51,878 nt of DNA, taken from positions 1 through 51,878 of the forward strand of contig JAFRFG010000049.1 of assembly GCA_017434455.1 (NCBI GenBank). The letters are read 5' to 3'. The DNA is from Thermoguttaceae bacterium. Lineage in GTDB: Bacteria > Planctomycetota > Planctomycetia > Pirellulales > Thermoguttaceae. How positions within the stretch are numbered: the first letter of the stretch is position 1; each line of letters starts with the position of its first letter. The notes below the pieces were generated by a model. It was not told the DNA's origin. It saw only the letters and a program-made list of their open reading frames with translations, and made no database searches. Positions 8,917 to 18,326 of this stretch are shown here, piece after piece. The position numbers were made by a program, and so were the translations under genes.

Positions 8917-9984
8917 TTACAGGGGAAGCCACTCGACCTGATTGTCGTCTTTGACCTGGAAACGACGGGCGCGGATGTTCGAGTTTTCCCCCTCCTCGTA
9001 GTAGACGATCAGGATCGTTCCGTCCTTGAGCTCCACCATCGACGGATAGGCCCCGATGAATTTGTCCACGATGATGGGCTGCGACCAGGTTTTCGCCTCA
9101 TCGCCGGAAAGACGGATAGCCGTCGCCCCTCCCTGCCGATACCGCGTCGCCAGAACGATGGCGCCGTTTTTCGCCCGGATGAAATACGGGGAATCTCCCG
9201 GAAAATCGAGCGGCTCGGAGACCGACCACGTTTCCCCCTGGTCCTTCGAGACGGAATACGCCATTTTATCGCGCTGGATCGCGTAGAGCGTCCCGTCGTT
9301 AAGTTCAATCACGTCGGTTTCCGCGTCAAGACGCATCCCGTTGTTCGGAATGACGATGTTCTCCGACCACGTCTTGCCGCCGTCGTCGCTGTACGCCACC
9401 GAACCGGAAGAGCCGGTGCTGCTCTCCAGATAGGTCGGCAGAATCAGCCGGCCGCCGGAAAGAACACGAATCGGCGTGCTGCACGGAACATTGTCAAAGA
9501 GCATGCGCGGCTGCGACCAGGTCGCCCCGCCGTCGGTCGATTCGGCCAGCATCAGCTTGCAGGTCTCGTCGTGATCCTCGGTCTTCGGCTCGTAGGTGAA
9601 CCAGTCGCACAGAAGACGGCCGTCGGCCAACTGGCAAAGCGACGGGTCCCGGTCGTCGAACGGGGTATCGATCATCACGACCGGATCGCTCCACGTCTTC
9701 CCCTCGTCCGAAGAATAAACCCCGGTGATGCGGCCGCTCTTCACGCCGCCGGGACGGCTGGCGTCCGGGGTCGGGAGAGAAATATGCCCCCAGCCGTCAT
9801 AGAAAACGCACAGCAGCCGCCCGTCCGCCAGGCGGCAGACATCCGGGAACGCCTCGTACGCGCCGTTGCCGCCGTCTTGGGTGACATAGACGAAAGAAAA
9901 CGGACTGTCGGCGCTGTTTTCATCGGCCGAGAGAATGGTTTGCGCGCCGACCAAAAGGGCGGCGATCAGAACGATATTTTTCAT
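8917..9984 (-). CDS. secreted sialidase (exo-alpha-sialidase, BNR repeats)
   Basis: The 355-residue protein begins at MKNIVLIAALLVGA with a signal peptide ending near SADE. An AAAGGA site 9 bases upstream fixes this start over longer in-frame alternatives. Five Asp-box (BNR) motifs of the form S-x-D-x-G-x-T-W are spread along the chain: SSDEGKTWSD, STDGGATWSQ, SDDGGKTWSE, SKDQGETWSV and SGDEAKTWSQ. An RxxDPS segment and FPDVCRLADGRLL fit a six-bladed propeller of the sialidase superfamily (BNR_2). Such enzymes release terminal sialic acid, but in planctomycetes many relatives act on other sugars or have unknown substrates. It is divergent to a GH106-like gene, so a joint role in degrading host or algal glycans is plausible. 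Confidence 0.85.
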   Translation of the reverse strand: MKNIVLIAALLVGAQTILSADENSADSPFSFVYVTQDGGNGAYEAFPDVCRLADGRLLCVFYDGWGHISLPTPDASRPGGVKSGRITGVYSSDEGKTWSDPVVMIDTPFDDRDPSLCQLADGRLLCDWFTYEPKTEDHDETCKLMLAESTDGGATWSQPRMLFDNVPCSTPIRVLSGGRLILPTYLESSTGSSGSVAYSDDGGKTWSENIVIPNNGMRLDAETDVIELNDGTLYAIQRDKMAYSVSKDQGETWSVSEPLDFPGDSPYFIRAKNGAIVLATRYRQGGATAIRLSGDEAKTWSQPIIVDKFIGAYPSMVELKDGTILIVYYEEGENSNIRARRFQVKDDNQVEWLPL

Positions 9985-10144
9985 CGAATTCGATCCTTTC
10001 TTTAACAGTCCCGGACTTTTCAGGAAAGCCCGCGATCTCGAACAACTCACTGGAGCCATTGTAGCCCCCCCGCCGCGTCCGCGCAACAACAGCGGGGGAG
10101 CGGAAGCGGAAAAACGCTTTGCGCGCCGGCGGCCGCGGCGGCGA

Positions 10145-10173
10145 TTGAAAACGCTCGGTCTCTTCCCTATAAT
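10145..10173 (+). promoter_or_regulatory. sigma-70 promoter for the GH106-like gene
   Basis: TTGAAA (10145-10150) and a perfect TATAAT (10168-10173) are 17 bases apart, 71 bases before the ATG at 10244. Confidence 0.65.
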
Positions 10174-10243
10174 CGCTTTTGTGTCCCCTTTGTACTGTTT
10201 CTCCCAACGCTCTGGGCCGTCAAAGGCCAAGGAACGACAGACG

Positions 10244-13072
10244 ATGAAATCCTCGACGCTCACCGTTTCTCTTTTCGCGGCGCTCTTCGCGCTTGGGTTC
10301 TTCCGGCCCGCCGGGGCGGTTCCGGCGGCGGGTGAGGAACCGGCGAGCCGGGCGTTTCGCGATATTCCCGACGAGGTTCGCCCCTGGTGCTACTACTGGT
10401 GGCTCAAGGGGAACGTGGACGAAGGGCAGATCACCCGCGATCTGGAGGCGATGCGCGCGATGGGGTTCGGGGGGCTGCTGCTCTTCGATTCGCGCGGGTA
10501 CCACGAGGACGCCGAGAATCATATCCCCGTCCCGATGCCGATCAAACACGAGTTTATGTCCGACTCTTGGCAGGGGCTGGTTCTCCATCTTCTCCAAGAG
10601 GCCGACCGGCTTGGTCTGAAAGTCAGTATCAATCTCTCCGACACCGGGGGACACCTGCGCGGCCCGTGGGATTTCGGCGCCGACGGCCCCCGGCGGCTCA
10701 TCTGGTCGGAGGGGAATCTCAACGGCCCGAAGAAAATCGAGATCCCCCTCCCCCAACCCGATCGGCCATTCTACCGCGACGCGGCGCTGGTCGCCGTCCG
10801 GATCGATTACCCCGCCTCGCCGCAGCGTGAAATGATCATCCTCGGGGAAAAGTGGGAACCGGTCGTCTCCCCGGCGGATAACGCCGTCAACGTGCTCGAG
10901 ACGGTCGATCTCGGCGGGTTTGTTCAAGACGGCGTTCTGCGCTGGGACCTCCCCGAGGGGACCTGGAAGATCCTGCGCTTCGGATCCGAGGTGATCGGCG
11001 ATTTTGGGAGCGTCGATGTTCTCAGCCGGCGGGTCATCACCGACTATTTCGATAAGATGGCCGGTACCCTGCTGCGCCTGGCCGGTCCCCTGGCGGGGAA
11101 GACGCTGACGCACTTTTACAACGTCTCGTGGGAGGGGAGTTACCCGAACTGGACGGACCGGTTCGACGAGTATTTCGCCGAAAAGCGCGGCTACCCGATG
11201 GCCGGTTATTGGGGGGCCCTGCGCGGGCTTCGCGTCGGCGAGGGGGATCAGACCGAAAGGTTCCTCACCGACTTCTACCGGACCGTCTCCGACGCCTTCT
11301 TCGAGCATTGCTACCAGACGATCGGGCGGCTGTGCCACGAAAACGGCGTCGGGTGGCACTCCGAAAACGGGGGCCCCTGGTCCGATCGAACCGCGCCGAT
11401 CTTTCGCGAGGGGGATATCTTCCGCTTCTGGGGAGATAACGACGCCGCCCAGGGGGAATTTTGGGAGAACGCGCCGCTTCAGACGAATATCTGCTTCGCC
11501 TCCAACGCCATGCGGATCGCCGGGAAGAATCTCACCGCGGTCGAGGCGTTCACCCACATGGTCCGCCACTGGACCTTCTCTCCGGCGATCCTGAAGCCCT
11601 CGGCCGATCGGGCGCTGATCGACGGGGCCAACTGGTTCATCTGGCACACCTTCACCGCCTCCCCCGACGAGGCGGGCAGACCCGGGTACGAGTATTTCGC
11701 CGGAACGCATATCAACCGCAACGTCACCTGGGCCCCCATGGCCGGAGGGTTCATCGATTACCTGGCCCGCTGCCAGTATCTGCTGCGCCTGGGGAACCCG
11801 GTCAGCGATATATGCGTCTACTCCAGCGACCGGAACTGGGCCGTCTGGGGACGCTCTTTGCCGTGGGGGAAAAACGAACTGACCGCCCCCGAGGGGATCG
11901 GCTGCGATCAGCTCACCACCGAGGCGCTGGTCGACCGCCTCCGCTGGAACGGCCAACGCTACGAGCTGGAGGGGACGGCGATGAGCTACCGTCTTTTGGT
12001 CCTCGACCCGGAGGACGACGGCGCCGATGTCTCGGCGCTGGAGAAGATCGCCGAATTCGCGCGAAGCGGCGCCCCCGTTCTTTTGGGAAAGCGCCGCCCG
12101 AAGCATCCGCGCGGCCTGGTTCCCGAGGGACAGCGGCGGCTGGCGGCCGCCGTCGAGACGCTTTGGGATACCCCGGCCGAACAATTCCCCGGGGGGAATA
12201 TCTTCCGCTGTCCCGCCGAGGGGGACCCGAACGAGATTTGGCCGGCCGTGTTGACGAAGCTGGAGCTGGTTCGTGATTTTCAGGGGGAAGGCCAGGCGTG
12301 TCACCGCGCCTGCGGCGATACCGATATTTACTTTGTTACGGGGACCGGCCGCCAGACGGTTCTCCTGCGCGCCGCCGGGACGGCCGAACTGTGGGACCCG
12401 GTCGACGGCTCGGTCCGGGCGGCCGACGACGCCGAGCCGCTGGCCGACGGCCGGACGCGCGTCGGATTGGACCTGCCGGAAAACGGCTCGATCTTTGTTC
12501 TGCTGCGCCGGGGAACCGGTGAGCGGGCGCCGCTGCCGCAGAAGATCACCGGCCGGGAGCGTCCGCTGGAAGGCCCCTGGCAGGTTCGGTTCGATCCGGC
12601 GTGGGGGGGACCGGAATCGATCCGGTTCGAAAAGCTCCTCCCCTGGAACGAGCATCCCGACGAGGGGATACGCTTCTACTCGGGAACGGCCGTTTATCGC
12701 AAGACCTTCGAGCTGACCGAAGATGAGGCGGCCGCGCCGCTGGAGCTGTCGCTCGGCTGTGTCGGCTCGGTGGCCCGGGTGAGCGTCAACGGCCAGGAGG
12801 CCGCCCGGCTTTGGACCGCCCCCTGGTCGGCGGATCTCACCGGAAAGGTCCGGGCCGGAACCAACGAGCTGGAGATCGAGGTGACGAACGTCTGGGCCAA
12901 TCGGCTCATCGGCGACGCCGCCGTGCCGCCGGAAAGGCGCCTGACCAAGACGAACGTCCAGTACTTCGCCCCGGGGGTGAAACATCGGCCGCACCAGGGC
13001 TTTTCCCCGGACGATCCGCTGATTCCCAGCGGGCTGATCGGGCCGGTAACACTGACGCTCGGCGGGGAATAA
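10244..13072 (+). CDS. secreted glycoside hydrolase, GH106-like (alpha-L-rhamnosidase type)
   Basis: This 942-residue protein starts with a signal peptide (MKSSTLTVSLFAALFALGFF to about residue 24), and AAGGA is spaced 10 bases before ATG 10244. The N-terminal FRDIPDEVRPWCYYWWLKGN, GQITRDLEAMRAMGFGGLLL and KVSINLSDTGGHLRGPW segments are typical of the GH106 catalytic module, a (beta/alpha)8 barrel. The C-terminal ~200 residues (GPWQVRFDPAWGGP, YSGTAVYRKTF, NELEIEVTNVWANRLIGD) form the accessory beta-sandwich seen in this family. GH106 enzymes cleave alpha-L-rhamnose from pectic or other polysaccharides. The exact substrate cannot be read here. The neighbouring divergent sialidase suggests a small glycan-use locus. 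Confidence 0.82.
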   Translation: MKSSTLTVSLFAALFALGFFRPAGAVPAAGEEPASRAFRDIPDEVRPWCYYWWLKGNVDEGQITRDLEAMRAMGFGGLLLFDSRGYHEDAENHIPVPMPIKHEFMSDSWQGLVLHLLQEADRLGLKVSINLSDTGGHLRGPWDFGADGPRRLIWSEGNLNGPKKIEIPLPQPDRPFYRDAALVAVRIDYPASPQREMIILGEKWEPVVSPADNAVNVLETVDLGGFVQDGVLRWDLPEGTWKILRFGSEVIGDFGSVDVLSRRVITDYFDKMAGTLLRLAGPLAGKTLTHFYNVSWEGSYPNWTDRFDEYFAEKRGYPMAGYWGALRGLRVGEGDQTERFLTDFYRTVSDAFFEHCYQTIGRLCHENGVGWHSENGGPWSDRTAPIFREGDIFRFWGDNDAAQGEFWENAPLQTNICFASNAMRIAGKNLTAVEAFTHMVRHWTFSPAILKPSADRALIDGANWFIWHTFTASPDEAGRPGYEYFAGTHINRNVTWAPMAGGFIDYLARCQYLLRLGNPVSDICVYSSDRNWAVWGRSLPWGKNELTAPEGIGCDQLTTEALVDRLRWNGQRYELEGTAMSYRLLVLDPEDDGADVSALEKIAEFARSGAPVLLGKRRPKHPRGLVPEGQRRLAAAVETLWDTPAEQFPGGNIFRCPAEGDPNEIWPAVLTKLELVRDFQGEGQACHRACGDTDIYFVTGTGRQTVLLRAAGTAELWDPVDGSVRAADDAEPLADGRTRVGLDLPENGSIFVLLRRGTGERAPLPQKITGRERPLEGPWQVRFDPAWGGPESIRFEKLLPWNEHPDEGIRFYSGTAVYRKTFELTEDEAAAPLELSLGCVGSVARVSVNGQEAARLWTAPWSADLTGKVRAGTNELEIEVTNVWANRLIGDAAVPPERRLTKTNVQYFAPGVKHRPHQGFSPDDPLIPSGLIGPVTLTLGGE

Positions 13073-13209
13073 AGGGGATGTTTTCGCGCTTTACGGCTCG
13101 ACAGCTTTACTTTCTCATATAAACTTGGGAGAATAGCGTTAGGCGCAGCAGCCGCCGCGCGGTGCGGCCGCTGGTATGTTTTCTGTCCCCAAATAGGAGA
13201 AAATTTCCC

Positions 13210-14583
13210 TTGAGTACTGATGTGATCTCCCTGATCGTGAGTATCTCGATAGCACTCCTTGTCTCGGCGTCCTGCTCGGTCGCCGAATCGGTTCTACTTT
13301 CCCTCTCCCCCAGTCAGCTGGCCGATCTTGTCGCGAAACGGCCGACGATTGGGAAGTATTGGCTTGGCTTTAAAAAAGATCTCAACCTTCCGATTTCCTC
13401 CATTCTCGTTCTCAATACCACCGCGCACACCATCGGTGCGGCGGTCGCGGGGGCGGCGTTCGATAATATCTTCGGCAGCAAGCATATGTGGCTCTTCTCG
13501 CTGGCGTTCACCTACGCGATGCTGCAGTTCACCGAAATCCTCCCCAAGACCCTCGCGGTCAAATACAACCGCGCGCTGGCCGTTTTGATCGCCCGTCCCC
13601 TGCATGTCGGCACGATGGTGCTCAAACCGGTCGTCCGTCTGCTCCAAAAGGTCAATCATCTCTTTGAGCCGAAAGATCTCCCGGTGCCGAAGAAGACCAA
13701 CGATGTCGACGAGCTGCGCCACCTCGTCTCGATGGCCCGGGGAAATAACCTTCTCAATCCCAAACAGGAAGAGATCATCCTCGCCACCGTCGCGCTGTCG
13801 CGGCAGAGCGCCCGCGACGTGATGATATCGCTCCCCGAGGTCGTGATGCTCTCGACCGACTCGACCCTGCGCCAGGTGATTGACCTGCTTCGGTTCGACG
13901 CCCATACCCGAATCCCGGTGTGCCGCGGCAAAAACCGGGACGACATCGCCGGTTACATCAATGTCAAAGAGGTCCTCCCCCCGGTGATCGCCTTGGGTGA
14001 GGATCAGACGCTCGCCGAAATCCCGGGGCTGATCCACGAGGTCCCGACCGCCGACCTGGATACCCCCGCCCTGTCGCTTCTTTCGACCATCATCGCCCAC
14101 CCGTGCCACATGGCGGTGATCACCGACCAGGTCGAGGAAAACCAAAAGACCGACTCGGCCCTTCCGCGGCGCTGCTGCGGGATCGCCACGCTCGAGGATG
14201 TCATCGAGCAGTTAATCGGCGAAATCTCCGACGAGTTCGACAGCGACCGGCTCCCCCGCACCATCAAAGTCCTCGGGGACAACTCCATCGTCGTCAACGG
14301 CGGGTTCCCGATGCACGACCTCCCCCGGATCGTCGCCCGAGAGCTCTTCTCGATCCCCGACGATCAGCCGATTGACACGCTTTCTGTCGGCGACGACTTT
14401 AAGAGCGTCGCCCAGTGGCTGCGCGACCGGCTCGGCCGCGACCCGGTCGTCGGCGATATCTGCCCGGGCAAGTCCGGGGTCGAACTGCTCGTCAAACGGG
14501 TCCACCGCGGCAAGGCGTTCGACGTTCAAATCCGCGTAAACCCCGACTCCGGCGCGGCCGAGAACCCGACCTCCTTCTTCTAG
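13210..14583 (+). CDS. CNNM/CorC-type membrane protein (DUF21, CBS pair, CorC_HlyC)
   Basis: This is a 457-residue protein. A TTG start at 13210 is chosen because AGGAG (13195-13199) is well spaced. The in-frame ATG at 13162 lacks a site and would add a hydrophilic tail before the first helix. The order is a DUF21 membrane domain with three to four helices (residues 1-180, including SCSVAESVLLSLS and LNTTAHTIGAAVAG), two CBS motifs (about 200-330), then a CorC_HlyC domain (about 350-440, GGFPMHDLPRIV). Relatives export Mg2+/Co2+ or sense divalent cations and nucleotides through the CBS pair. The gene stands alone between the glycosidase gene and the hdr operon. Confidence 0.88.
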   Translation: MSTDVISLIVSISIALLVSASCSVAESVLLSLSPSQLADLVAKRPTIGKYWLGFKKDLNLPISSILVLNTTAHTIGAAVAGAAFDNIFGSKHMWLFSLAFTYAMLQFTEILPKTLAVKYNRALAVLIARPLHVGTMVLKPVVRLLQKVNHLFEPKDLPVPKKTNDVDELRHLVSMARGNNLLNPKQEEIILATVALSRQSARDVMISLPEVVMLSTDSTLRQVIDLLRFDAHTRIPVCRGKNRDDIAGYINVKEVLPPVIALGEDQTLAEIPGLIHEVPTADLDTPALSLLSTIIAHPCHMAVITDQVEENQKTDSALPRRCCGIATLEDVIEQLIGEISDEFDSDRLPRTIKVLGDNSIVVNGGFPMHDLPRIVARELFSIPDDQPIDTLSVGDDFKSVAQWLRDRLGRDPVVGDICPGKSGVELLVKRVHRGKAFDVQIRVNPDSGAAENPTSFF

Positions 14584-14623
14584 GCGCCTGTAAATCTAGA
14601 TAAAACAAGCAAACTTTTTGCTC

Positions 14624-14652
14624 TTGCCTTTGCCTAGTGTTCCCTCTATAAT
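14624..14652 (+). promoter_or_regulatory. sigma-70 promoter of the hdr-flx operon
   Basis: TTGCCT (14624-14629) and a perfect TATAAT (14647-14652) are separated by exactly 17 bases. The ~140-base leader to hdrC contains GC-rich inverted repeats (GGCCGG near 14664 with CGGCCGG near 14691) that could form a hairpin. Confidence 0.7.
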
Positions 14653-14796
14653 GAATCACCAGGCCGGAGAGGTCCCCGTGGGGCCTTTTCGGCCGGTTGA
14701 ATATTTTCTGTGTTTTACGCGGCGATACTCCCCGGGGGGCAAAAACGCTTCCCCGAGGGGGATGTTTCGCGCTTCGGCAATCAATCGGAGGAAGCT

Positions 14797-15360
14797 ATGC
14801 CCGAGGTATTTTCGGGAGCGAATGTGGAGCGGCTGGCGCACACGCACCTGGCCGACTGCTATCAGTGCGGCAAGTGCACCGCCGGCTGCCCGCGCGGGGA
14901 CGTGATGGACAACCCGCCCGCGCGTCTGATGAGGTTATCTCAGATCGGCGCCGTGGAGGAGGCCGCCCGAAGCGAGTCGATCTGGCAGTGCGTCTCGTGC
15001 CTGACCTGCTCGACCCGCTGCCCCAAGCAGGTGAATGTCTCGGGGGTGGTCGACGCGCTGCGGCAGATCTCCGCCGAAGAGGGAATCACCGCCAAGCGCT
15101 TCGCCGATGTCGTGATCTTCCAGAAAGAGTTCCTGAAGAACATCCGCCGCAACGGCCGCACCAACGAGCTGGAGCTGGTGGTGATGTACAAGATCAACGG
15201 CTTTCTTCATAACTTCAATCCCTTCTGGGCCGTCTCCGACGCGATGCTCGGCCCGGGGATGCTTGTTCGCGATAAACTCCATCTCAAGCTCGGCTCGCCG
15301 GTAAAAGACAAGGCGCTCGTGCAGCGGATCTTTGAAAAGTGTGAGGTCAAAATAAAATGA
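14797..15360 (+). CDS. hdrC: heterodisulfide reductase subunit C-like iron-sulfur protein
   Basis: The 187-residue protein carries two 4Fe-4S sites: C21-x2-C24-x2-C27-x3-C31 (CYQCGKCTAGCP) and C65-x2-C68-x2-C71-x3-C75 (CVSCLTCSTRCP). This is the HdrC pattern. It passes electrons between HdrA and HdrB in the soluble complex. The start at 14797 follows GGAGG at proper spacing; a longer upstream frame exists but is not supported. The stop overlaps the hdrB start (ATGA at 15357-15360). It is the first gene of the hdrCBA-flxDBCA operon. In this bacterial setting the disulfide substrate is unlikely to be CoM-S-S-CoB and may be a DsrC-like protein or another thiol. Confidence 0.9.
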   Translation: MPEVFSGANVERLAHTHLADCYQCGKCTAGCPRGDVMDNPPARLMRLSQIGAVEEAARSESIWQCVSCLTCSTRCPKQVNVSGVVDALRQISAEEGITAKRFADVVIFQKEFLKNIRRNGRTNELELVVMYKINGFLHNFNPFWAVSDAMLGPGMLVRDKLHLKLGSPVKDKALVQRIFEKCEVKIK

Positions 15361-16193
15361 AAGTCGGCTACTATCCGGGCTGTGCCCTCCACGGTTCTTC
15401 CAACGACTACGAATACTCCGTACGAAACTGCTTTAAGGCCCTTGGGATCGAGTTGGAAGAGCTCAATGACTGGCTGTGCTGCGGCGCCACCGCCGCCCAC
15501 TCGATCAACCAGAAGCTGGCGGTCGCGCTGCCGGCGCGAAACCTGGCGATCGCCGAGCGCGACGGGCTGGCCGATCTGCTGGCCCCCTGCCCCATGTGCT
15601 CGATGGAACTGCTCAAGGCCAAAGAGAAGCTCGCCGACGCGGCGGTTCGTGCCGAGATGTCGCAGATCGTCGAGCTGCCGGTGACCGGATCGACACGGAT
15701 CACCAACTTAATCCAGATATTTCAGGCGTACGGCGTCGATAATATCGCCGCCCGTCAAAAAGTGAAGCTCGACTCGTTCAAACCGGCCTGCTACTACGGC
15801 TGCCTGCTGACCCGCCCCCCCAAGACCCTCCGCTTCGACGAGTACGAGTCGCCGACCAGTATGGAGGCGATCCTCAAAGCGCTCGGGGCCGATCCGGTCG
15901 AGTGGAACTACAAGACCGAATGCTGCGGCGCGGGGATGACGCTGTGCGACAAAGACGCCGTCGTCGATCTCGGCTATAAGATCCTCTCCAACGCGCTGGA
16001 TCACGGCGCTACCTCGATCGTGGTCGCCTGCCCGATGTGCGAGACAAACCTCGATATGCGCCAGGGCGATATCGAGAAAAAATACAATAAAAAGATCGGC
16101 CTTCCGATTTACTACCTCAGCGACTTGGTCTCTTTGGCGCTTGGCCTTCCCGAAAGCCAGACCAGTATGCCGAAGCATTTCGTCCGGAAGTAA
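15357..16193 (+). CDS. hdrB: heterodisulfide reductase subunit B (two CCG domains)
   Basis: This 278-residue protein is the likely catalytic disulfide-reducing subunit. Both CCG domains are complete. The first has C9, C41-C42 and C78-x2-C81, fitting the C-x31-CC-x35-CxxC pattern exactly. The second has C149, C189-C190 and C225-x2-C228. In the methanogen enzyme these bind two noncubane 4Fe-4S clusters where the disulfide is cleaved. Retention of all ten cysteines argues for true disulfide chemistry rather than a decayed homolog. It overlaps hdrC by four bases, and 85 bases separate it from hdrA. Confidence 0.93.
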   Translation: MKVGYYPGCALHGSSNDYEYSVRNCFKALGIELEELNDWLCCGATAAHSINQKLAVALPARNLAIAERDGLADLLAPCPMCSMELLKAKEKLADAAVRAEMSQIVELPVTGSTRITNLIQIFQAYGVDNIAARQKVKLDSFKPACYYGCLLTRPPKTLRFDEYESPTSMEAILKALGADPVEWNYKTECCGAGMTLCDKDAVVDLGYKILSNALDHGATSIVVACPMCETNLDMRQGDIEKKYNKKIGLPIYYLSDLVSLALGLPESQTSMPKHFVRK

Positions 16194-16278
16194 ATCTGTT
16201 TCCTGATTCAAGAACCACGCGCCGGAGGCGGGGCTGTTGGAAACGCCCCCGAAACGGCGGCGCAGGAGAATAGAACCT

Positions 16279-18288
16279 ATGAAGATCGGTGTTTTTACCT
16301 GCTGGTGCGGCGAAAATATCGCGCGGCATATCGACTGCGAGAAGGTCTCCCAAGAGATCGCCAAGCTCCCGGGGGTCCACTGCAGCATGAACTACAAGTA
16401 CATGTGCAGTGAGCCGGGGCAGAACCTCATCGCCGAAAAGATTCAGGAACTGGGGCTCACCGGGATCGTCGTCGCCAGCTGCTCGCCGCACATGCACCTG
16501 AAGACCTTCCGCAAGGCGGCCGAGAATGTCGGGGTCAATCCCTATATGGTCGAGATGGCCAACATCCGCGAGCAGTGCTCCTGGGTCCACGCCGACAAAG
16601 AAGTCGCCACCGCCAAGGCGATCGAGCTGATCACCATGGCGGTCGAGAAAGTTCGGCACAACCACGAGCTTGCCCCGATCCAGGTCCCCGTCACCAAGCG
16701 GGCGCTGGTGATCGGCGGCGGCGTGGCGGGGATTCAGGCGGCGCTGGATATCGCCGCCGGCGGCCAGGAGGTCGTCCTGGTCGAAAAAGAACCGTCGGTC
16801 GGCGGCAAGATGGCCGGTCTGTCCGAGACGTTCCCGACGCTCGACTGCTCACAGTGCATCCTCACCCCCCGCATGGTCGAGGTCGGCCAGCACCCGAAGA
16901 TTCGCCTGCTCACTTATTCCGAGGTCGAGAAGGTCGACGGCTATATCGGGAACTTTAAAGTCACCATCCGCAAAAAGGCACGCTACGTCGATATCAAAAA
17001 GTGCACCGGCTGCGGCAACTGCTGGAACTCCTGCCCCAATAAAAAGATTCCGAACGCCTTCGATTACAACCTCGGCAATCGAACCTGCATTTATATCCCG
17101 TTCCCGCAGGCGGTTCCCGCCCGCCCGGTCATCGACGCGGAGCACTGCCTGAAGTTCAAGACCGGCCGCTGCGGCATCTGCGCGACCAAGTGCGCCGCCG
17201 GGGCGATCAACTTTGAGGACCAAGACGAGCTGGAGACCATCGACGTCGGGGCCATCGTCGTCGCGACCGGTTTCCGGCTCTACTCCATCGGAAAAGAACA
17301 GTCGAACCCGAATCTTTCCGGCTACCCCGAATACGGTTACGGCCGCTACAAAGATGTGATCGATTCGCTGCAGTTCGAGCGCCTGATCTCCGCCTCCGGG
17401 CCGACCGGCGGGGAGCCGAAGCGCCCCAGCGACGGGAGGATTCCCCGCTCGATCGTCTTTATTCAGTGCGTCGGAAGCCGCGACAACGCCAAGGGGATCA
17501 CCTACTGCTCGAAGATCTGCTGCATGTACACCGCCAAGCACACGATGCTCTATCGGCACAAGGTGCACGACGGCCAGGCGCATGTCTTCTATATGGATAT
17601 CCGCGCGGGGGGCAAAAAGTACGACGAGTTCACCCGCCGCGCCATCGAGCAGGACGGCGCCATCTACCACCGCGGCCGCGTCTCGAAGATCACCGAAGAG
17701 ACGATCGACGGGGTCAAGCAGCTGGTCGTTCGCGGGGTCGATACCCTCTCGGGGAAACCGGTGACGATCAACGCCGATATGGTCGTTCTGGCCTGCGCCA
17801 TCTCGCCGGCCGACGGCGTCACCTCGCTGGCGCAGAAGCTCTCGGTCGGCTACGACGAGTACGGGTTCCTCTCCGAGTCACACCCGAAACTGCGCCCGGT
17901 CGAGACCAACTCCGCCGGCGTCTTCGTCTGCGGCGCCTGCCAGGGGCCGAAAGATATTCCCGAGTCGGTCGCCCAGGCCTCGGCGGCGGCCGCCAAGGTC
18001 CTGATTATGCTCAGTCAGGATCACCTCACCCGCGAGCCGGAAATCGCTCAGGTCAACGAGTCGGTCTGCGCCGCCTGCGGCACCTGCGTTAAGACCTGCC
18101 CCTATCAGGCGATCACGCTGGAGGATATCCGCGACCGGAAGGGGAACTTTGTCAAAAAGACCGCGCGCGTCAATCCCGGGCTGTGCATGGGCTGCGGGAC
18201 CTGTGTCGCCGTGTGCCCCTCGAAGTCGGTCGACCTGGAAGGGTTCACCGAAGAAGAAGTCTACGCGCAGATCGAAAGTCTGCTGTAA
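16279..18288 (+). CDS. hdrA: heterodisulfide reductase subunit A, FAD and multi-FeS protein
   Basis: The 669-residue protein starts at MKIGVFTCWCGENIARH, with an AGGAG site upstream. Features in order are an N-terminal cysteine cluster region (C8, C10, then CSEPGQ and CSPHMH), a GGGVAGIQAALDIA Rossmann motif for FAD near residue 147, the HdrA-type CSQCILTPRM element, a ferredoxin motif CTGCGNCWNSCP, a GRCGICATKC segment, a VGSRD...YCSKICC element, and two C-terminal 4Fe-4S motifs (CAACGTCVKTCP, CMGCGTCVAVCP). In characterised complexes the HdrA flavin splits electron pairs between ferredoxin and HdrB. No selenocysteine or fused MvhD domain is present. MvhD function is supplied by the separate flxD gene. 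Confidence 0.93.
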   Translation: MKIGVFTCWCGENIARHIDCEKVSQEIAKLPGVHCSMNYKYMCSEPGQNLIAEKIQELGLTGIVVASCSPHMHLKTFRKAAENVGVNPYMVEMANIREQCSWVHADKEVATAKAIELITMAVEKVRHNHELAPIQVPVTKRALVIGGGVAGIQAALDIAAGGQEVVLVEKEPSVGGKMAGLSETFPTLDCSQCILTPRMVEVGQHPKIRLLTYSEVEKVDGYIGNFKVTIRKKARYVDIKKCTGCGNCWNSCPNKKIPNAFDYNLGNRTCIYIPFPQAVPARPVIDAEHCLKFKTGRCGICATKCAAGAINFEDQDELETIDVGAIVVATGFRLYSIGKEQSNPNLSGYPEYGYGRYKDVIDSLQFERLISASGPTGGEPKRPSDGRIPRSIVFIQCVGSRDNAKGITYCSKICCMYTAKHTMLYRHKVHDGQAHVFYMDIRAGGKKYDEFTRRAIEQDGAIYHRGRVSKITEETIDGVKQLVVRGVDTLSGKPVTINADMVVLACAISPADGVTSLAQKLSVGYDEYGFLSESHPKLRPVETNSAGVFVCGACQGPKDIPESVAQASAAAAKVLIMLSQDHLTREPEIAQVNESVCAACGTCVKTCPYQAITLEDIRDRKGNFVKKTARVNPGLCMGCGTCVAVCPSKSVDLEGFTEEEVYAQIESLL

Positions 18289-18326
18289 AAGCGACATCTG
18301 CCCACCCGACGCGACGGAGATAGCCC

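Noticed and set aside
10220..12994. Long open frame on the minus strand opposite the GH106-like gene
   Set aside because: It is the shadow of GC-rich codons in the real gene. It has no ribosome site, and its Arg/Pro/Gly-heavy product matches no family. The same applies to other long antisense frames, such as 1153-2595, 18964-19941 and 22346-24349.
14710..14796. N-terminal extension of hdrC to the upstream ATG
   Set aside because: The extension has no homology to HdrC and no ribosome site, while 14797 follows GGAGG.
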